Shown piece by piece: positions 24,486 to 46,205 of a stretch of 64,000 bases of DNA. Source of the stretch: Prorocentrum cordatum (taxonomy: Eukaryota; Sar; Dinophyceae; Prorocentrales; Prorocentraceae); contig CAUYUJ010019275.1 of NCBI GenBank assembly GCA_963575745.1, positions 92,393 to 156,392 on the forward strand, in the 5' to 3' direction. The notes beneath the pieces are model-generated. The model was not told where the DNA came from. It was given only the letters and a program-made list of their open reading frames with translations, and did not search any database. Position numbers and translations under genes: made by a program. Each line of letters begins with the position of its first letter. Position 1 is the stretch's first letter.

Positions 24486-24612
24486 TCGGAGCTTGGCGCG
24501 GATATCTTGGATCGGCGCTGGACCCCCCTCCCTGGCGCGCGGAACGCGCCAGGGGCGGCGCCGGAGGCGCCGACAAAGGCGCCCATCGCCGATCCAAGTA
24601 ATCCGCGCGGAG
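24486..24612. mobile_element. Inverted-repeat element, family F, copy 2
   Basis: Left TTCGGAGCTTGGCGCGGAT and right (inverted) TTCGAAGCTCCGCGCGGAT arms, then TTGGATCGGCG in both. About 127 bp. Confidence 0.7.
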
Positions 24613-24962
24613 CTTCGAAATTGCTGGAGCATGTGGGAGGCCTGGACCAGACACCGCGTTCCACGACTCGTGAAGTGACTACTCGAAGATGGCGTTAGGA
24701 AGCCCGCGAGTGTGGGCACTTTGCGTCCATTGGAAGGCGCTCGGTGGTCTGGACTCCCGTGGCCCCTGAGATCCGAGGTCGCAAAAAAATGCGCCATCGT
24801 GAAAAAGCACGACCAAAGCCTCGGACCCCGTCCTCCTCCATCGCCTCTCGAGCCGGAGCGATCCGTGAGACCGCCGGGGCCCCGACACGGGGCGAAGACG
24901 CCCGTTGAGAAACAACTGCGACGCCAGGATCTCCGGGTCGGGGATCTGGACTCCCAGGCCGT

Positions 24963-25376
24963 TTGAGCAGGGACCGACCGTCCCGTCATTCCCACAGGCC
25001 TACCACGGCATGTTCTTAGAGCATGCGCCCGGCGTCTTCAAGCAAAACGCTCTCGGCCAGGAAGGCTCTGATGGCATCTCGTGCAGACCACACAAGGTTT
25101 TGAGGACACTCTTGTTTGACGCCCGAATGGGCACGGAAAGGATGGGCACAATGCCCAACAACAAATGTTGTCCCAAACCAACAGCGGCCGCTGTTGGGCA
25201 GGCGGCCTTCTGTCTCGAATGGACACAGGCCGCGGCGGCGTGGACAAAGAATCCTGTTCAAAATGAACAGGAACTGCTGTTGGGCATCGTACCCATTCTT
25301 TCCGTGCCCATTTCGGGCGTCCAGATCTTTGGTGGGCCCATCAGCGAGCCGAGACGCTTCGCCGCTGCTTGTCCGA
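24963..25376. mobile_element. Family A element carrying a nested family B element
   Basis: The ends match family A (TTGAGCAGGGACCGACCGTC left, the AGCGAGCCGAGACGCTTCGC form right), but the element is about 175 bp longer than its relatives because a family B element occupies 25117-25322. Family B therefore inserted after family A. Confidence 0.7.
25117..25322. mobile_element. Family B inverted-repeat element (nested)
   Basis: Ends GACGCCCGAATGGGCACGG and its inverse CCGTGCCCATTTCGGGCGTC. The interior is GC-rich with an AACAGCGGCCGCTGTT palindrome. A second, closely similar copy is at 55469-55675. Confidence 0.75.
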
Positions 25377-25429
25377 CCAGGCGCGCGCCGCCGGCCTGCG
25401 TCAGCAGGCGCACCTCTCGGGTCGGGCGA

Positions 25430-25814
25430 ATGGGGGGGATAGCAAAGGGGGGGTTGGAGAATCAGCTCACGTGGCTGATTTTCCCGGCGCCTCCCGGCGC
25501 CGGAGGCGGCTACAGTCAAAAACCCTCATAAGGACGCGCGGTAAGGACGCAAGACCCTTGGAAGCCGAAGTTGGGATTTTTGGGGCGGCGGACGACGAAA
25601 ACCTCAAGGACGCAAGAGCAAGGAAGAGCAAGGACGCAAGGGTACCCTGAGCAAAGTCGCGCGTCCTCATTAGGGTTTTTGACTGCAGCTGATTTCCCCG
25701 GCGCCTCCCGGCGCCGGAGGCGGCTACGCATCGAGGAACGGGCCCCTCGGTGGGGCCGAAGCCAGCTGCACGCAGCAGCTTTCGTAACCCCCCCTTTCCC
25801 AGCCCCCCCCTTTT

Positions 25815-25830
<16 letters not shown>
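25430..25830. mobile_element. Family K GC-rich element interrupted by a family D element
   Basis: Starts with a G-rich arm (GCAAAGGGGGGGTTGGAGAA) and ends with the C-rich counterpart (TAACCCCCCCTTTCCCAGCC). The interior has CCCGGCGCCTCCCGGCGCCG hairpins. Diverged copies: 29305-29440, 54770-54905, 56385-56725, and one inside each tandem-duplication copy (13475-13650, 19790-19980). A family D element sits inside at 25513-25685. Confidence 0.55.
25513..25685. mobile_element. Tc1/mariner-like MITE, family D, copy 1
   Basis: Begins CAGTCAAAAACCCTCATAAG and ends with the inverse, ...TTAGGGTTTTTGACTG. The flanks are TA on the left and CA (TA with one change) on the right. About 173 bp, non-coding. 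A CAGT start plus a TA duplication is the usual signature of Tc1/mariner-type MITEs. Confidence 0.8.
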
Positions 25831-37549
<11,719 letters not shown>

Positions 37550-37584
37550 GGGCCGGCATGGGATCGGGAGGTGCGTCCTTCCTC

Positions 37585-37655
37585 CTCCCTCCTCCTCCTT
37601 CCTCCTCCTCCTCCTCCTCCTCCTCCGCCGCCTCCTCCTCCTCCTCCTCCTCATC
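37585..37655. repeat. (CTC)n microsatellite
   Basis: CCTCCT triplets directly upstream of a plus-strand exon-like segment. Confidence 0.9.
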
Positions 37656-37660
37656 CCCCC

Positions 37661-37735
37661 GGCCTTGACCGAGGAGCAGCGCTCTCGGATAGAGGCCAAC
37701 AAGGCCCTCGCTCGACCGCTGCGGGGGCGCGTCGG
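37661..37735 (+). CDS. Possible exon with an RPA-binding-like motif
   Basis: After a pyrimidine-rich run the plus strand reads LTEEQRSRIEANKALARPL. This resembles the 'LTEEQ-x-x-(K/R)IE-x-N-(R/K)-x-x-AL' helix by which SMARCAL1 and some other DNA-repair proteins bind RPA32. The match is a single short segment; I found no helicase domain nearby and the exon borders are unclear. It lies just upstream of GMC exon A on the opposite strand, so it would belong to a divergent gene. It could be chance. Confidence 0.2.
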
Positions 37736-37833
37736 CGGCGGCGCGTCCCATAGGAGGCCCCCGGCCAAGCAGAACACAAATGGCGCGTCCCCAGGCAGCA
37801 GGCGGGATCTCGCACGGATGCTTCCCGCAGGTT

Positions 37834-37961
37834 GCCATCGCTCGGACGTCCATTCCCTGGGCACTTTTGGATTTCATGCGCTGGCTTTTTCGCGAGATCA
37901 TCCGAGATGCTCCTCGATGGTCGTCGCCGAGGAAAAAAGCTGCACACGTCCGAGGGATACC
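37834..37961. mobile_element. Family C element
   Basis: GCCATCGCTCGGACGTCCAT to CACACGTCCGAGGGATACC, core GATGCTCCTCGATGGTCGTC. Confidence 0.75.
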
Positions 37962-38718
37962 AAGCAGACATGCTCGCGTCGTGACAAAAATGGCGGGGAA
38001 TTGTTAGCCGATTTCGGCACCTCGTGGCGCGGGGCCTCGAGACCGTCAACAAGAACGACTCGGGATGAAAAACGGACCTGGGGGAGAGGCTGGAGACTTC
38101 TGGGGACCTCGTGCTGACCATCATGGCATTGCACGCAGTGGACGTCGGGTTTGGGCTCGAGTGGCAAGAAGTGCAAGCATCGGGCTGCATCGGACCGTCG
38201 TGATAGCGGGATCAAGTCAGATAAGGCAAGCCAGAAGAGGTGTCGAACCATCTTGCTGCGGATCGAGATAAGCCCTTCCCCCATACCTCCCCAAGACCCC
38301 CTCGCACAGTGGCCAAACATCACAACAGAAATATTTGGCCACCAAGCTCCCAGAACCGTCACGGAACGGCCCAGAATGAAAACCTGGTCCCGTGAAAGGG
38401 GTCGAGACCTCCGGGCGTTCACGTTCTGAGCAACCAAGCGGTCGGGACGTCGTGGTCCCCCCCTCCCAGCCAGATCCTCGGCGACTCGTGGACATCGTGC
38501 CGGGGGTCTCTCGTAGTAACTGCGCTTCCCTCGGCAGCCCGGCGGTGCCTGCCAGCAGGACGCTTCCCTGAGGCCCTCGATGGCACATGCCATGACGCTT
38601 CCCCCAGAGGCGCCCGAAGGCACCTGCCAGCGAGCGCCCGAAGGCACATTCAGGTTGCCTTCAGGCTGGACCCGGAGGTGTTTTTCAAGTACCTTCCGCA
38701 AAAGGTACTCTGAAGGTA

Positions 38719-38894
38719 CAGTCAAGCCATATAATGAGCATGCGCGGTAAGGGTGCCAGGGCAATGGAAGGCCATGTCGACGCTCTGGGGGCGGGGCGGC
38801 GCGGACAGCGAAAGCGGCCAGGGCTGGGCCGAAGGGAAAGGATGCAAAGGGTACCCTTGGGAAAGTTGCCCATCCTTACTATGCGGCTTCACTG
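38719..38894. mobile_element. Family D (TA-target) MITE, diverged
   Basis: Starts TA|CAGTCAAGCC and ends GCTTCACTG|CA. Internal similarity (GGGTACCC near the right) identifies it as a worn family D copy. Confidence 0.65.
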
Positions 38895-39060
38895 CAGTCT
38901 CTCAGAATGAATGCTGGATGCGCTTCCAGGATCCTGGGGCCGTCAGCCAACAGCGACGTCGGCGATGCGTCGGCGGCGTCGGCGTGGAGAAACACGGGCT
39001 CCTCGATGCATCGTCGATGCGGCGCGATCCTCCGACCCCAGCTACTCGGACCCCCTCCAT

Positions 39061-39297
39061 TTGAGCAAGGACCGACCGTCCGGGCATTCCTATAGTCCTA
39101 CCACGAAATTTTCTTAGAACCCCAAAAATGTTCGAATAACAAAAAACAATGTTCTTAGAACATAAGCCGGATGTGTTAAAAACAAGACAAACTCCGCCAG
39201 ACACGTTCTAGGAAAATTTAGTGGAACTCGCAAAAGGTTCGTAGGAACACTGTTTGGTAGGGCTATGGGCACGCTGGGACGCTTCGCCACTGCTTGA
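39061..39297. mobile_element. Palindromic MITE-like element, family A
   Basis: TTGAGCAAGGACCGACCGTC at the left; the right end inverts to ATCAAGCAGTGGCGAAGCGT. The AT-rich middle contains GTTCTTAGAAC-type palindromes. Confidence 0.75.
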
Positions 39298-39618
39298 TCC
39301 ATGGGGGCCACGGGACTCTCTGACAGCACTGCGCTGACATTCGCTTTTCCCGACCCTGCGCTGATATTCGCCCAGGAACGCGGATTCTGGTGTGTATACG
39401 GGACCCTGGTGTATACATTTCTCACTGTTTTCCAATGGAACAGATCAAAACCTATGCACCACACCGCCCCGACGTCGTCCCCGACCCTCAAAACATCCTG
39501 GGACCGAAAAACAGCCCACCACTGGTAATGTACACGCTCCAGTTTCCGACCAAAGAGGGCCCGGGGCTCTCTGACAGCACCCTCGCACAGACCCGGCTGC
39601 GCTTGCGGACCCCTGGGC

Positions 39619-39773
39619 ATGGGGGCCACATGCGAACCCTACCCTGTACCCCCCACGATCTCTGAGGGGGAGGGTGGGGTTCCCTTCGCTCGAGAGTTCC
39701 CGGTCGAAGTGAACCCCTACCCTACCCTTCGAAGATCGTAGGGGGTAGGTAAGGTTCGCATGTGGCCCCCTAC
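39619..39773. mobile_element. Family H inverted-repeat element, copy 2
   Basis: Near-perfect ends: GGGGGCCACATGCGAACC and the inverse GGTTCGCATGTGGCCCCC. It is directly followed by a family C element, so the two are head to tail. Confidence 0.85.
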
Positions 39774-39776
39774 CTG

Positions 39777-39900
39777 GCCATCGTTCGGACGTCCATTCCC
39801 TGTGTTTTTTTCGGTTTCGTGTGTGGTTTTTTCACCAAATGATCAACGATGCTCCTCGATGACCCTCGCTGAAAAAAAATGCACATGCCCGAGCGATGCC
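39777..39900. mobile_element. Family C element
   Basis: GCCATCGTTCGGACGTCC to GCACATGCCCGAGCGATGCC. Flanks CTAC and GCTAC may be a short target duplication. Confidence 0.75.
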
Positions 39901-40271
39901 AGGCTACTGGGGCCGGCGGCCAGCGGGGCTCGGGGCGAGAAGCCGGGGAGCCCGGGGGGGGGGGGCAGGCGGCCAGAGCCCGTCGGGTCGGCGGCCCGCC
40001 GCTGCGAAGGGCCCAAGGGAAAGGTGGCCCGCGCGGCGGGTGCCCCCCCCCCCCCGGGCGGACAATGTGGCAACCTGGGGTTGTTTTTTTGTTGAAGATT
40101 GTGAGAGATTTGACACTTCGTTTTGGAACAAAAAAAAACTATGTTTAATTCCCTGTAGTGGATTATGGCGGGTTTTGTTGTGAAAATCTGAAGGCTGTAG
40201 CTGCAGTGCAGCTCTCGAAAATTAGGAGGAACCATCGGCTGTCCCTCCTCTTCCTCCACCCCGCCACCTCC

Positions 40272-40479
40272 TCGGCGGCGAGCGCGGGGGGGGAAGCGAG
40301 GAGGAAAAAGGCCCTCTCCGAAGGCGGGTTGGAGTTTTCAGAGGCCCTCGCGCCTTCTGGGCGGTTTCTGATGCGTCTTCGGGGGGGGCTTAGAAAGTTT
40401 CTCAGAAGGCCCGGGGGCTTCCGAAGGCTCTGAGAGGGCCTTTTTCCCTCCTCACTTCCCCCCCGTCGCTCGCCGCCGA
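40272..40479. mobile_element. Family E inverted-repeat element, copy 2
   Basis: TCGGCGGCGAGCGCGGGGGG at the left, inverse at the right (CCCCGTCGCTCGCCGCCGA). Arms of about 45 bp. Confidence 0.8.
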
Positions 40480-40504
40480 CCCTTGGTCTTTGCGAAAAGC
40501 CTGG

Positions 40505-40507
<3 letters not shown>

Positions 40508-40536
<29 letters not shown>

Positions 40537-40622
40537 GATGATAATGACGATGATGATGATGATGGTGATGATGATGATGATGATGGTGATGGTGATGATG
40601 ATGATGCTGATGATGATGATGC
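40508..40622. repeat. (GAT)n microsatellite, outer left of the RT element
   Basis: GATGAT triplets that end exactly where the left 171-bp direct repeat begins. Confidence 0.93.
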
Positions 40623-40793
40623 TCTTTCTGCGACAAAAACCACTCTGTGGCCGATCTCGACCACTCGATCTTTGTGTGCCTGCACCCAGGCTATGGCGGC
40701 TTTGCTGCGGGGCCACTTCCCAGGTGGTTGAGCGCCCGTGCCCAACTGGAAGTCCACGGCCAAATCGCCTGCGGCACAGAACAAAAATGATGA
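40623..40793. repeat. 171-bp direct repeat, left copy
   Basis: From TCTTTCTGCGACAAAAACC to ACAAAAATGATGA. It matches 44996-45166 over its whole length with about eight differences. On the minus strand it reads AAGDLAVDFQLGTGAQPPGK and on without a stop, after a TTTTGTTCTGTGCCGCAG acceptor-like run, so it may be a host exon. Confidence 0.9.
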
Positions 40794-41357
40794 CACACAA
40801 ATTACTGAAAACGGGAGCTGACCTCAAAGGGGCCAGGCAAATAGCACGCACGCCTGTGGCCGCGACCTCAGGCTCACTCCACGGGCGAATTCACCCGCGA
40901 ATCGCTCGGGGCCTCCACGGGCTGCTGGCAGCACGAGCGGGAGGATAATTAGCCACTAGAGTACGCGCGGCATCGGCTGCGGCTTCGTCTCAGCGCACTG
41001 CGCTACAAGCTCAGGGTCCAAGTGCCCGGGGGCGGGCTTGGCGGGGAAGACGGACCCCCCGATGTGGAGGCACCTGGAGCTGCTGGTGCCGCTGGCATTG
41101 CAATCGCCGCCAAGGCCTGGTTCAACTGCGGGCCCAACACACTTGCTGAGATCTCGCCTTGGCGCTTGAACACCGTGTCGCGGGACCCTTGCTTTATCCA
41201 CTGCTGGAAGCGAGAGAACTGCTCGCTTCGTCTGGCGAGGACGCGCTCAGCACGGCGAACCTCCTCCTCTTAGTCGGGCGAGTCATCACGGCGGCGGCGG
41301 CGGTCCCTGTCACGATCACCCCCTTCAAGGCCACGATCGCCGCGGCCTCCACGACGG

Positions 41358-41972
41358 TCATCGCCGCGGTCGCCCCAACCACGAGAGAGCACATATGGGG
41401 CGCCCACCATTGCCCTTCCAATCGCCAGATCCTTTGCCCTTGCCGTCATCGCCTTTGCTGCCGTTGCCCAAGGCTTGATGCCCACTTTGTGCGCGATTGG
41501 TGAACCGAACTTGGGATAACCACAACCTCCGAGCACTGAGCACAGATGGCGACGGAGGTAATGACAGCACGAACTTGGTGATAAACGGCATTGAATATCC
41601 AAGCTTCAGCATTTCCAATGCAGACTCGGGGATGATGATAGCCATGAGAGCCCGAGACAAACCAGATGACCGAGCGAAAGCGAGTTTGCTAAGAAGTGGT
41701 GCCCGAACGCGCGCGAACGGACATGGTAGACGACCAAACCAAGGAATAATAACACTACGATGATCAGAAGAGGCACCCAGGATCCACAACCGTTGTTGAT
41801 TCTTAAGAGTCCAGCTTAGTGATCTTGCGTACAGACGAAATTCTAAATTCACCCATTCAAAGACTTCACCATCTGGGAGTAAGGAACCTGACGAATACCG
41901 AGTCGGACGCCCTGGCGACTGGAACACGACTGATACAGGCTCCGAAAACATGTTTTCCACGCATATCTTCAT
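41358..41972 (-). pseudogene. RT C-terminal (thumb) region, frameshifted
   Basis: Continues the RT after YVDDVMSFSF in a different frame: MKICVENMFSEPVSVVF, then WVNLEFRLYARSLSWTLKNQ and RLWILGASSDHR. The 'L-x-W-x-x-KN-x-x-R-x-W-x-(L)G' pattern is what I recall from related dinoflagellate RTs. The distal part is Gly/Lys-rich. Bases 40794-41357 show no further domain. Confidence 0.5.
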
Positions 41973-41984
41973 GCAACTTGTGCA

Positions 41985-43030
41985 CTACCAAAAACTAAAA
42001 GACATCACGTCATCGACATAAAGACGCCATTGCAGGGCGGCCTCTAGAGGGGGATCTGGGCGAAGCCCCAAATTTGCCAACTTCACACCACTCTCCGTCA
42101 TCAGAGGCCCCTCGCGCGCAAAACGAACGGACACGGCGGCGCTACTAATAGAGCCCCCGGCGCACAATCCCAGAAGCTCAAAGACCAGGTTCCCAACGGT
42201 TACGAAGCTGCACGTAAGGCCTGCTAGCAGGGCCCTCCGCAGGACCTCCAGGGAAAGGGCCCACCAGGCCCTACTCCAAGAACGCGTGGCAGCCATTGCA
42301 TTGCATTGCCGTCCTTTCGCAATCAGAATAGCAGCAACACCTGTGACGGCACGAAAACGAGATTCTAACCATAACGAAGCAAGCATCGCATTTTCACTGC
42401 GACAACTCTCGAACGCCTGGTCAACGTCGAACGTCAAAACTTGGAATCGGCTGCGCAGCTGGCAGCCGCACCGCAGGCAGCGCCCATCGGGCGCAGGTGC
42501 TGCCAACGACTGCAAGTCCGCGCTCAGAACCATCCCCACGTCACTGGTGTTCAGGATCTCATGACCTGCTCCCGAGATTTCCAGAACGGCACGAATAGCA
42601 CGACCAACGACTTTCCATGACCATGCGAAGGGGATTGTGGACATGTCAATAATTCTGCGCATGCACGAGTGGGTTGGGCGACCGCACTTCCACTCGCAAC
42701 AATCTGACAAGCACTTTGACTTCGCGAACGGGAAGAGGGTTGGAGGCGAAGGGACTTGACCCAGAAATCCTCGGCGGTGCGTCAGAAACTCGGGAAGGCC
42801 GATGCGACCGCGAACGTCACGCCACGCAAGTACATCTCGTGGGCGAAGGTCAGGGTGCTAGCGCCGCAACGTAGCATCGGCCATCATTTGTTGAACAAGA
42901 TGCGGCCCACTTGCTCCTCGATCAATAAGCCATGCCTTAGTTGCGTCGCGATCGTCCCAGGTAAATGCTCCACGAAGACGGATGATCTCCTGAAGCTGCG
43001 ATTCCAACTTAGCCCAAGGTTCAGGACGAA
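41985..43030 (-). pseudogene. Reverse transcriptase, fingers-palm, one in-frame stop
   Basis: A minus-strand frame from near 43030 (LEIIRL region) through WDDRDATKAWLIDRGASGPH, a TAG stop near 42860, then on in the same frame through CCEWKCGRP and CLRCGCQL (possible metal ligands). Motif A is VLTFDVDQAFESC, motif B GLCAGGSISSAAVSVRF, motif C LYVDDVMSFSF. Both catalytic Asp of YVDD and the motif A Asp are present. The start is not an ATG in the longest uninterrupted piece (TTG at 42710), consistent with it being internal. Resembles RTs widespread in dinoflagellate genomes, as far as I recall, and is unlike the LINE RTs here. Confidence 0.65.
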
Positions 43031-43356
43031 CTGGGGCAGGGGGGCCTTATCGCTCCTAGTATACGCCGTTGAACGCGAGGGTGTAGCCGATTACTTTACG
43101 CCCGCGAGCGCCGCGCACTCTGAAGCGCGCGACGAGGACGAGGAAGCGATGGCCACGCAGGTAGCTTCCACGGTCCTGAGTACGCCGCCAATGTGGGTGA
43201 CATCGCATAACGACCAAGAGCCTCTGGCGCCACCCGCTGAAAGTGCGAATGACAAAGGCCGCGAAGAACGCGCCCCACGTTGAACTTATCTGCCCAGATT
43301 GCGGCCTTGGCTGGGGACGCGCTGACATGCTGACAAAGCCACCGGCGAGCTGGCTC

Positions 43357-44514
43357 CTACCGAACTTCATTGATTGCAGTTTTGAACAGGAGACGAAGAA
43401 GATGCAACCGCCGAACGAGGTTCCGTGGTATAATGACGGGAGAGGTTGATACTGGCGGTAACCCAAGCCGCCCACACAATTCGTTCAAGTGAGCTTTGGC
43501 CGCAAATTGAAAGGAGAACCCATCAACACGGGACTTGATTTGACCAGCCAACTCATAGATATACTCAGCCTTCTGCCACAAGTACCACGACAGTGGAAAG
43601 ACAATCTTGGCGTGCTTCGATGCACAGTAAGCCAATCGCATGTTGAGGTACAGGGGGTTGCGATCCAGCAAGTTGAGCGGGCCGAACATCCCAGTAGACA
43701 ATGCCATGCACCGAAGATGGAAAAGGTGCAGCTTCATAAAACTGCCACGAATATTTGACGGATGAGTGGCAGGCTTCAATGGCTTCCTCCTTAGAACATC
43801 TCTGAAAATCGTCGTAGTCCAAATCGAGAATGTCTTCCGCTGCCAAAAACGAGGAAAAGGCCAGCTGCGAGGCTCAGATCGACCTGGTCGAACTCGGAAG
43901 CCACGGCGTCGTCTAGTTTGAAAACGTGGGAAATCTGCACCATTACAGCCTGGGCGTAACATCTGTACGAGCGCGCGCTCAACTGTCAGAGCTTGGAGCT
44001 CGGTTGGACACCAAACAACTGGTAGGAAACCAATGCTCCCGAGTGGCTTTCGTAATGATACGTAACGAGGCAGCTCAGAATCACGACGATAATGAAAACC
44101 ATGCAGAGCTTTGCACTGCTCCCCACAGCGTTCTGGAAGACCTGGGCGACCTTTAGCACGCGCAACGTTGGCTTTACCGGTGTACAGGCCACTGTGACCG
44201 AACAACAGATAGACCGCTGCGCCTGACCCAGCAGACTGAAGTAAGTTAGACTGCTGATGCTGAAACCACTCAGCTGCACCATTCTTGATATGAAACGTCA
44301 TCTCGCTTGGCATCGTCATCAGAACTCGTCGAACCCAACGTGGACACGAGGGCAACGCCAATGAGGTACGAATGTGCGCGAAAGCCATACCTTGAGCGAG
44401 GAGTGCCAGAATGATGTGACCCGCGCGACCGTATCGACCAACCCTTAAGTGATCGGGGGCAATTGCTTGCAGGATGTGGAAAAGTGCTTCACAAAGAGCC
44501 ACTACATCGTTCAT
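43357..44514 (-). CDS. GIY-YIG-like endonuclease domain of the RT element
   Basis: A 385-codon open frame from 44514. Around residues 95-195 it carries the family signature: AAVYLLFG (GIY-like), GLYTGKA (YIG-like), RPGLPERCGEQ (conserved Arg) and TVERALVQMLRPGCN (the Glu and the trailing L-x-P-x-x-N). The N-terminal 90 residues are helical with no recognised domain. The second half (from about residue 205) is basic and then leucine-rich; the frame may switch there because the text after NGADFPRFQ looks less constrained. In retroelements such a domain nicks the target. Catalytic activity of this copy is unknown. Confidence 0.6.
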   Translation of the reverse strand: MNDVVALCEALFHILQAIAPDHLRVGRYGRAGHIILALLAQGMAFAHIRTSLALPSCPRWVRRVLMTMPSEMTFHIKNGAAEWFQHQQSNLLQSAGSGAAVYLLFGHSGLYTGKANVARAKGRPGLPERCGEQCKALHGFHYRRDSELPRYVSLRKPLGSIGFLPVVWCPTELQALTVERALVQMLRPGCNGADFPRFQTRRRRGFRVRPGRSEPRSWPFPRFWQRKTFSIWTTTIFRDVLRRKPLKPATHPSNIRGSFMKLHLFHLRCMALSTGMFGPLNLLDRNPLYLNMRLAYCASKHAKIVFPLSWYLWQKAEYIYELAGQIKSRVDGFSFQFAAKAHLNELCGRLGLPPVSTSPVIIPRNLVRRLHLLRLLFKTAINEVR

Positions 44515-44559
44515 CTGAATCCGTCCGACTACCCATTCGGAGACAATGGGTGCTGATCA

Positions 44560-44860
44560 TTCCCCTGGATGCGACAGGTGGGCTCTGACGGGAAGAATCA
44601 CTTGACTGGCCAAAACACTGCATATTGTGGGCCGTGGCCATTTCACCGAAGTAGGCATCGGAACAAATATAGGCTGAACAGAAACTTGCTGAGTGCTACA
44701 CTGATGCCCACTCGCGCGTCCCACGCGCACGTCACAAGCGCACGTATAACGAGAAGGTACACCAATGCAACGAACTCGGGCGACAGGTCCACTCGCGCTC
44801 CACGGAAGCACGTCACAAACACAGCCACGAAGAGAAGGTACTCGCTGTCGCACAAACTCA
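44560..44860. repeat. Degenerate tandem duplication in the element leader
   Basis: Two diverged units of about 75-80 bp sharing CGCGCACGTCACAA(A/G) and AGAAGGTAC segments. Confidence 0.4.
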
Positions 44861-44995
44861 ACACGTGTGATCTGGACAGACCTGTAGGTAGCTGAATATG
44901 TAGAGGACGAAGTAGTGGATGAGGAAGATACCGCGCAGGGTGAACAAACTGACGGCCGCTGCTAATCGGAATGCACGCCAGCCTTGAAATTATTA

Positions 44996-45159
44996 TCTTT
45001 CTGCGACAAAAACCACTCCGTGGCCGATCTCGACCACTCGATCTTTATGTGCCTGCACCCAGGCCATGGCGGCTCTGCTGCGGGGCCACTTCCCAGGTGG
45101 TTGAGCGCCCGCGCCCAACTGGAAGTCCAGAGCCAAATCGCCTGCGGCACAAAACAAAA

Positions 45160-45166
<7 letters not shown>
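44996..45166. repeat. 171-bp direct repeat, right copy
   Basis: Same length and ends as 40623-40793. The minus frame is also open (AAGDLALDFQLGAGAQPPGK). A (TGA)n tract follows immediately on its outer side. Confidence 0.9.
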
Positions 45167-45222
<56 letters not shown>

Positions 45223-45257
45223 CTGATGCTGATGCTGATGATGACGCTGATGATGAC

Positions 45258-45301
<44 letters not shown>

Positions 45302-45302
45302 G
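45167..45302. repeat. (ATG)n microsatellite, outer right of the RT element
   Basis: TGATGA triplets with GCTGAT variants, mirroring the tract outside the left direct repeat. Confidence 0.93.
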
Positions 45303-45497
45303 AAAGGCCAGCTTCTCCACAGAGGGAAAGGACAACCCACATGCTTCGGGGCACCCGCCGAGGAGGAGGGCCGGGTGCATGGGGGGAGGAGAGGCGGAAG
45401 AGGGCAAGCAACAGAGCGGCCCGTGGCGTGTTCCTCCCCCCCCCCCGCTGTGCGGAAGAAGCGCGCTGCACACCTGCTGGCCTCTGGGGCAAAGCTG

Positions 45498-45625
45498 GCC
45501 ATCGCTCGGACGTCCATGCCCTGTGTTTTTTTGTTGGTTTTGCGCGTGGGTTTTTCGACAGAGGATCAAGGATGCTCCTCGATGGTCCTCAACGAAAAAA
45601 AAAATACAGTCGTCCGAGCGATGCC
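45498..45625. mobile_element. Family C element
   Basis: GCCATCGCTCGGACGTCCAT to CAGTCGTCCGAGCGATGCC. Arms extend to CTGGC(C)ATCGCTCGGACG on both sides. Confidence 0.8.
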
Positions 45626-46080
45626 AGGAAAAGGGCGCGCGACACTACCTCGCTCCCCCACGAGCGAGGTCCCGAATGTCCTGAATCGGCAGCCACGTCG
45701 CGAGTCGCTGCGAACTGGAGGGCAAGCCGATCAGAGGCGGCGGCAGGAAGAGATGCGCGGAGGCGGGATGGGAGGAAACGGGTTCGGGGGTGTGGAGAGA
45801 GAGCGGGGGAAAGGCAGGAGACAGAAGGGGGGGCGAAGAGAGACGAAGAGAACGGAGCCTGGGAATCGAGGAGGGCGAGAAACGAACACAGAGCGCGGAG
45901 AGACATCAACGAACACGGAAACTAGCACTCGAGGAGAACGAGTTGAGACCATTGAAGGGGCCCAAGGACACACACACAGAAACACACACACACACACACA
46001 CACATAACAGGATCCCCGGGATCCCCCATCGTTTCCCACATCTTCTGGGTTTTTGTCGTCCCCCCCACTTCCCATATCTT

Positions 46081-46205
46081 GCCGTCGCTTGGACGTCCAC
46101 TTCCCGTGCATATTTCGGTTTCGTGCGTGTTTTTGTTTGCTCGATGGTCCAGGATGGCCCTCGATGGTTCTCGCCGAGAAAAAATGCACACGTCCGAGCG
46201 ATGCC
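46081..46205. mobile_element. Family C element inside a dispersed repeat
   Basis: Lies within a copy of the repeat seen at 205-345. ATATC precedes it and ATATT follows it, while the uninterrupted relative reads CTTCCCATATTTTCTCCC, suggesting a 5-bp target duplication. Confidence 0.75.

Larger units (their letters stand above)
40794..44995 (-). mobile_element. RT element with N-terminal GIY-YIG nuclease (Penelope-like candidate)
   Basis: 4.2 kb on the minus strand between the 171-bp direct repeats. Order: leader, GIY-YIG-like domain, linker, reverse transcriptase with motifs A, B and a YVDD motif C, then an RT C-terminal region. EN before RT is the permuted order known from some Penelope-like elements (Naiad/Chlamys type). 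The flanking repeats could be pseudo-LTRs or an unusually long target duplication. Stops and frame changes show decay. Confidence 0.65.

Noticed and set aside
40794-44995. An LTR retrotransposon
   Set aside because: The direct repeats lack TG...CA ends, no gag, protease, RNase H or integrase is seen, and the nuclease is GIY-YIG-like.
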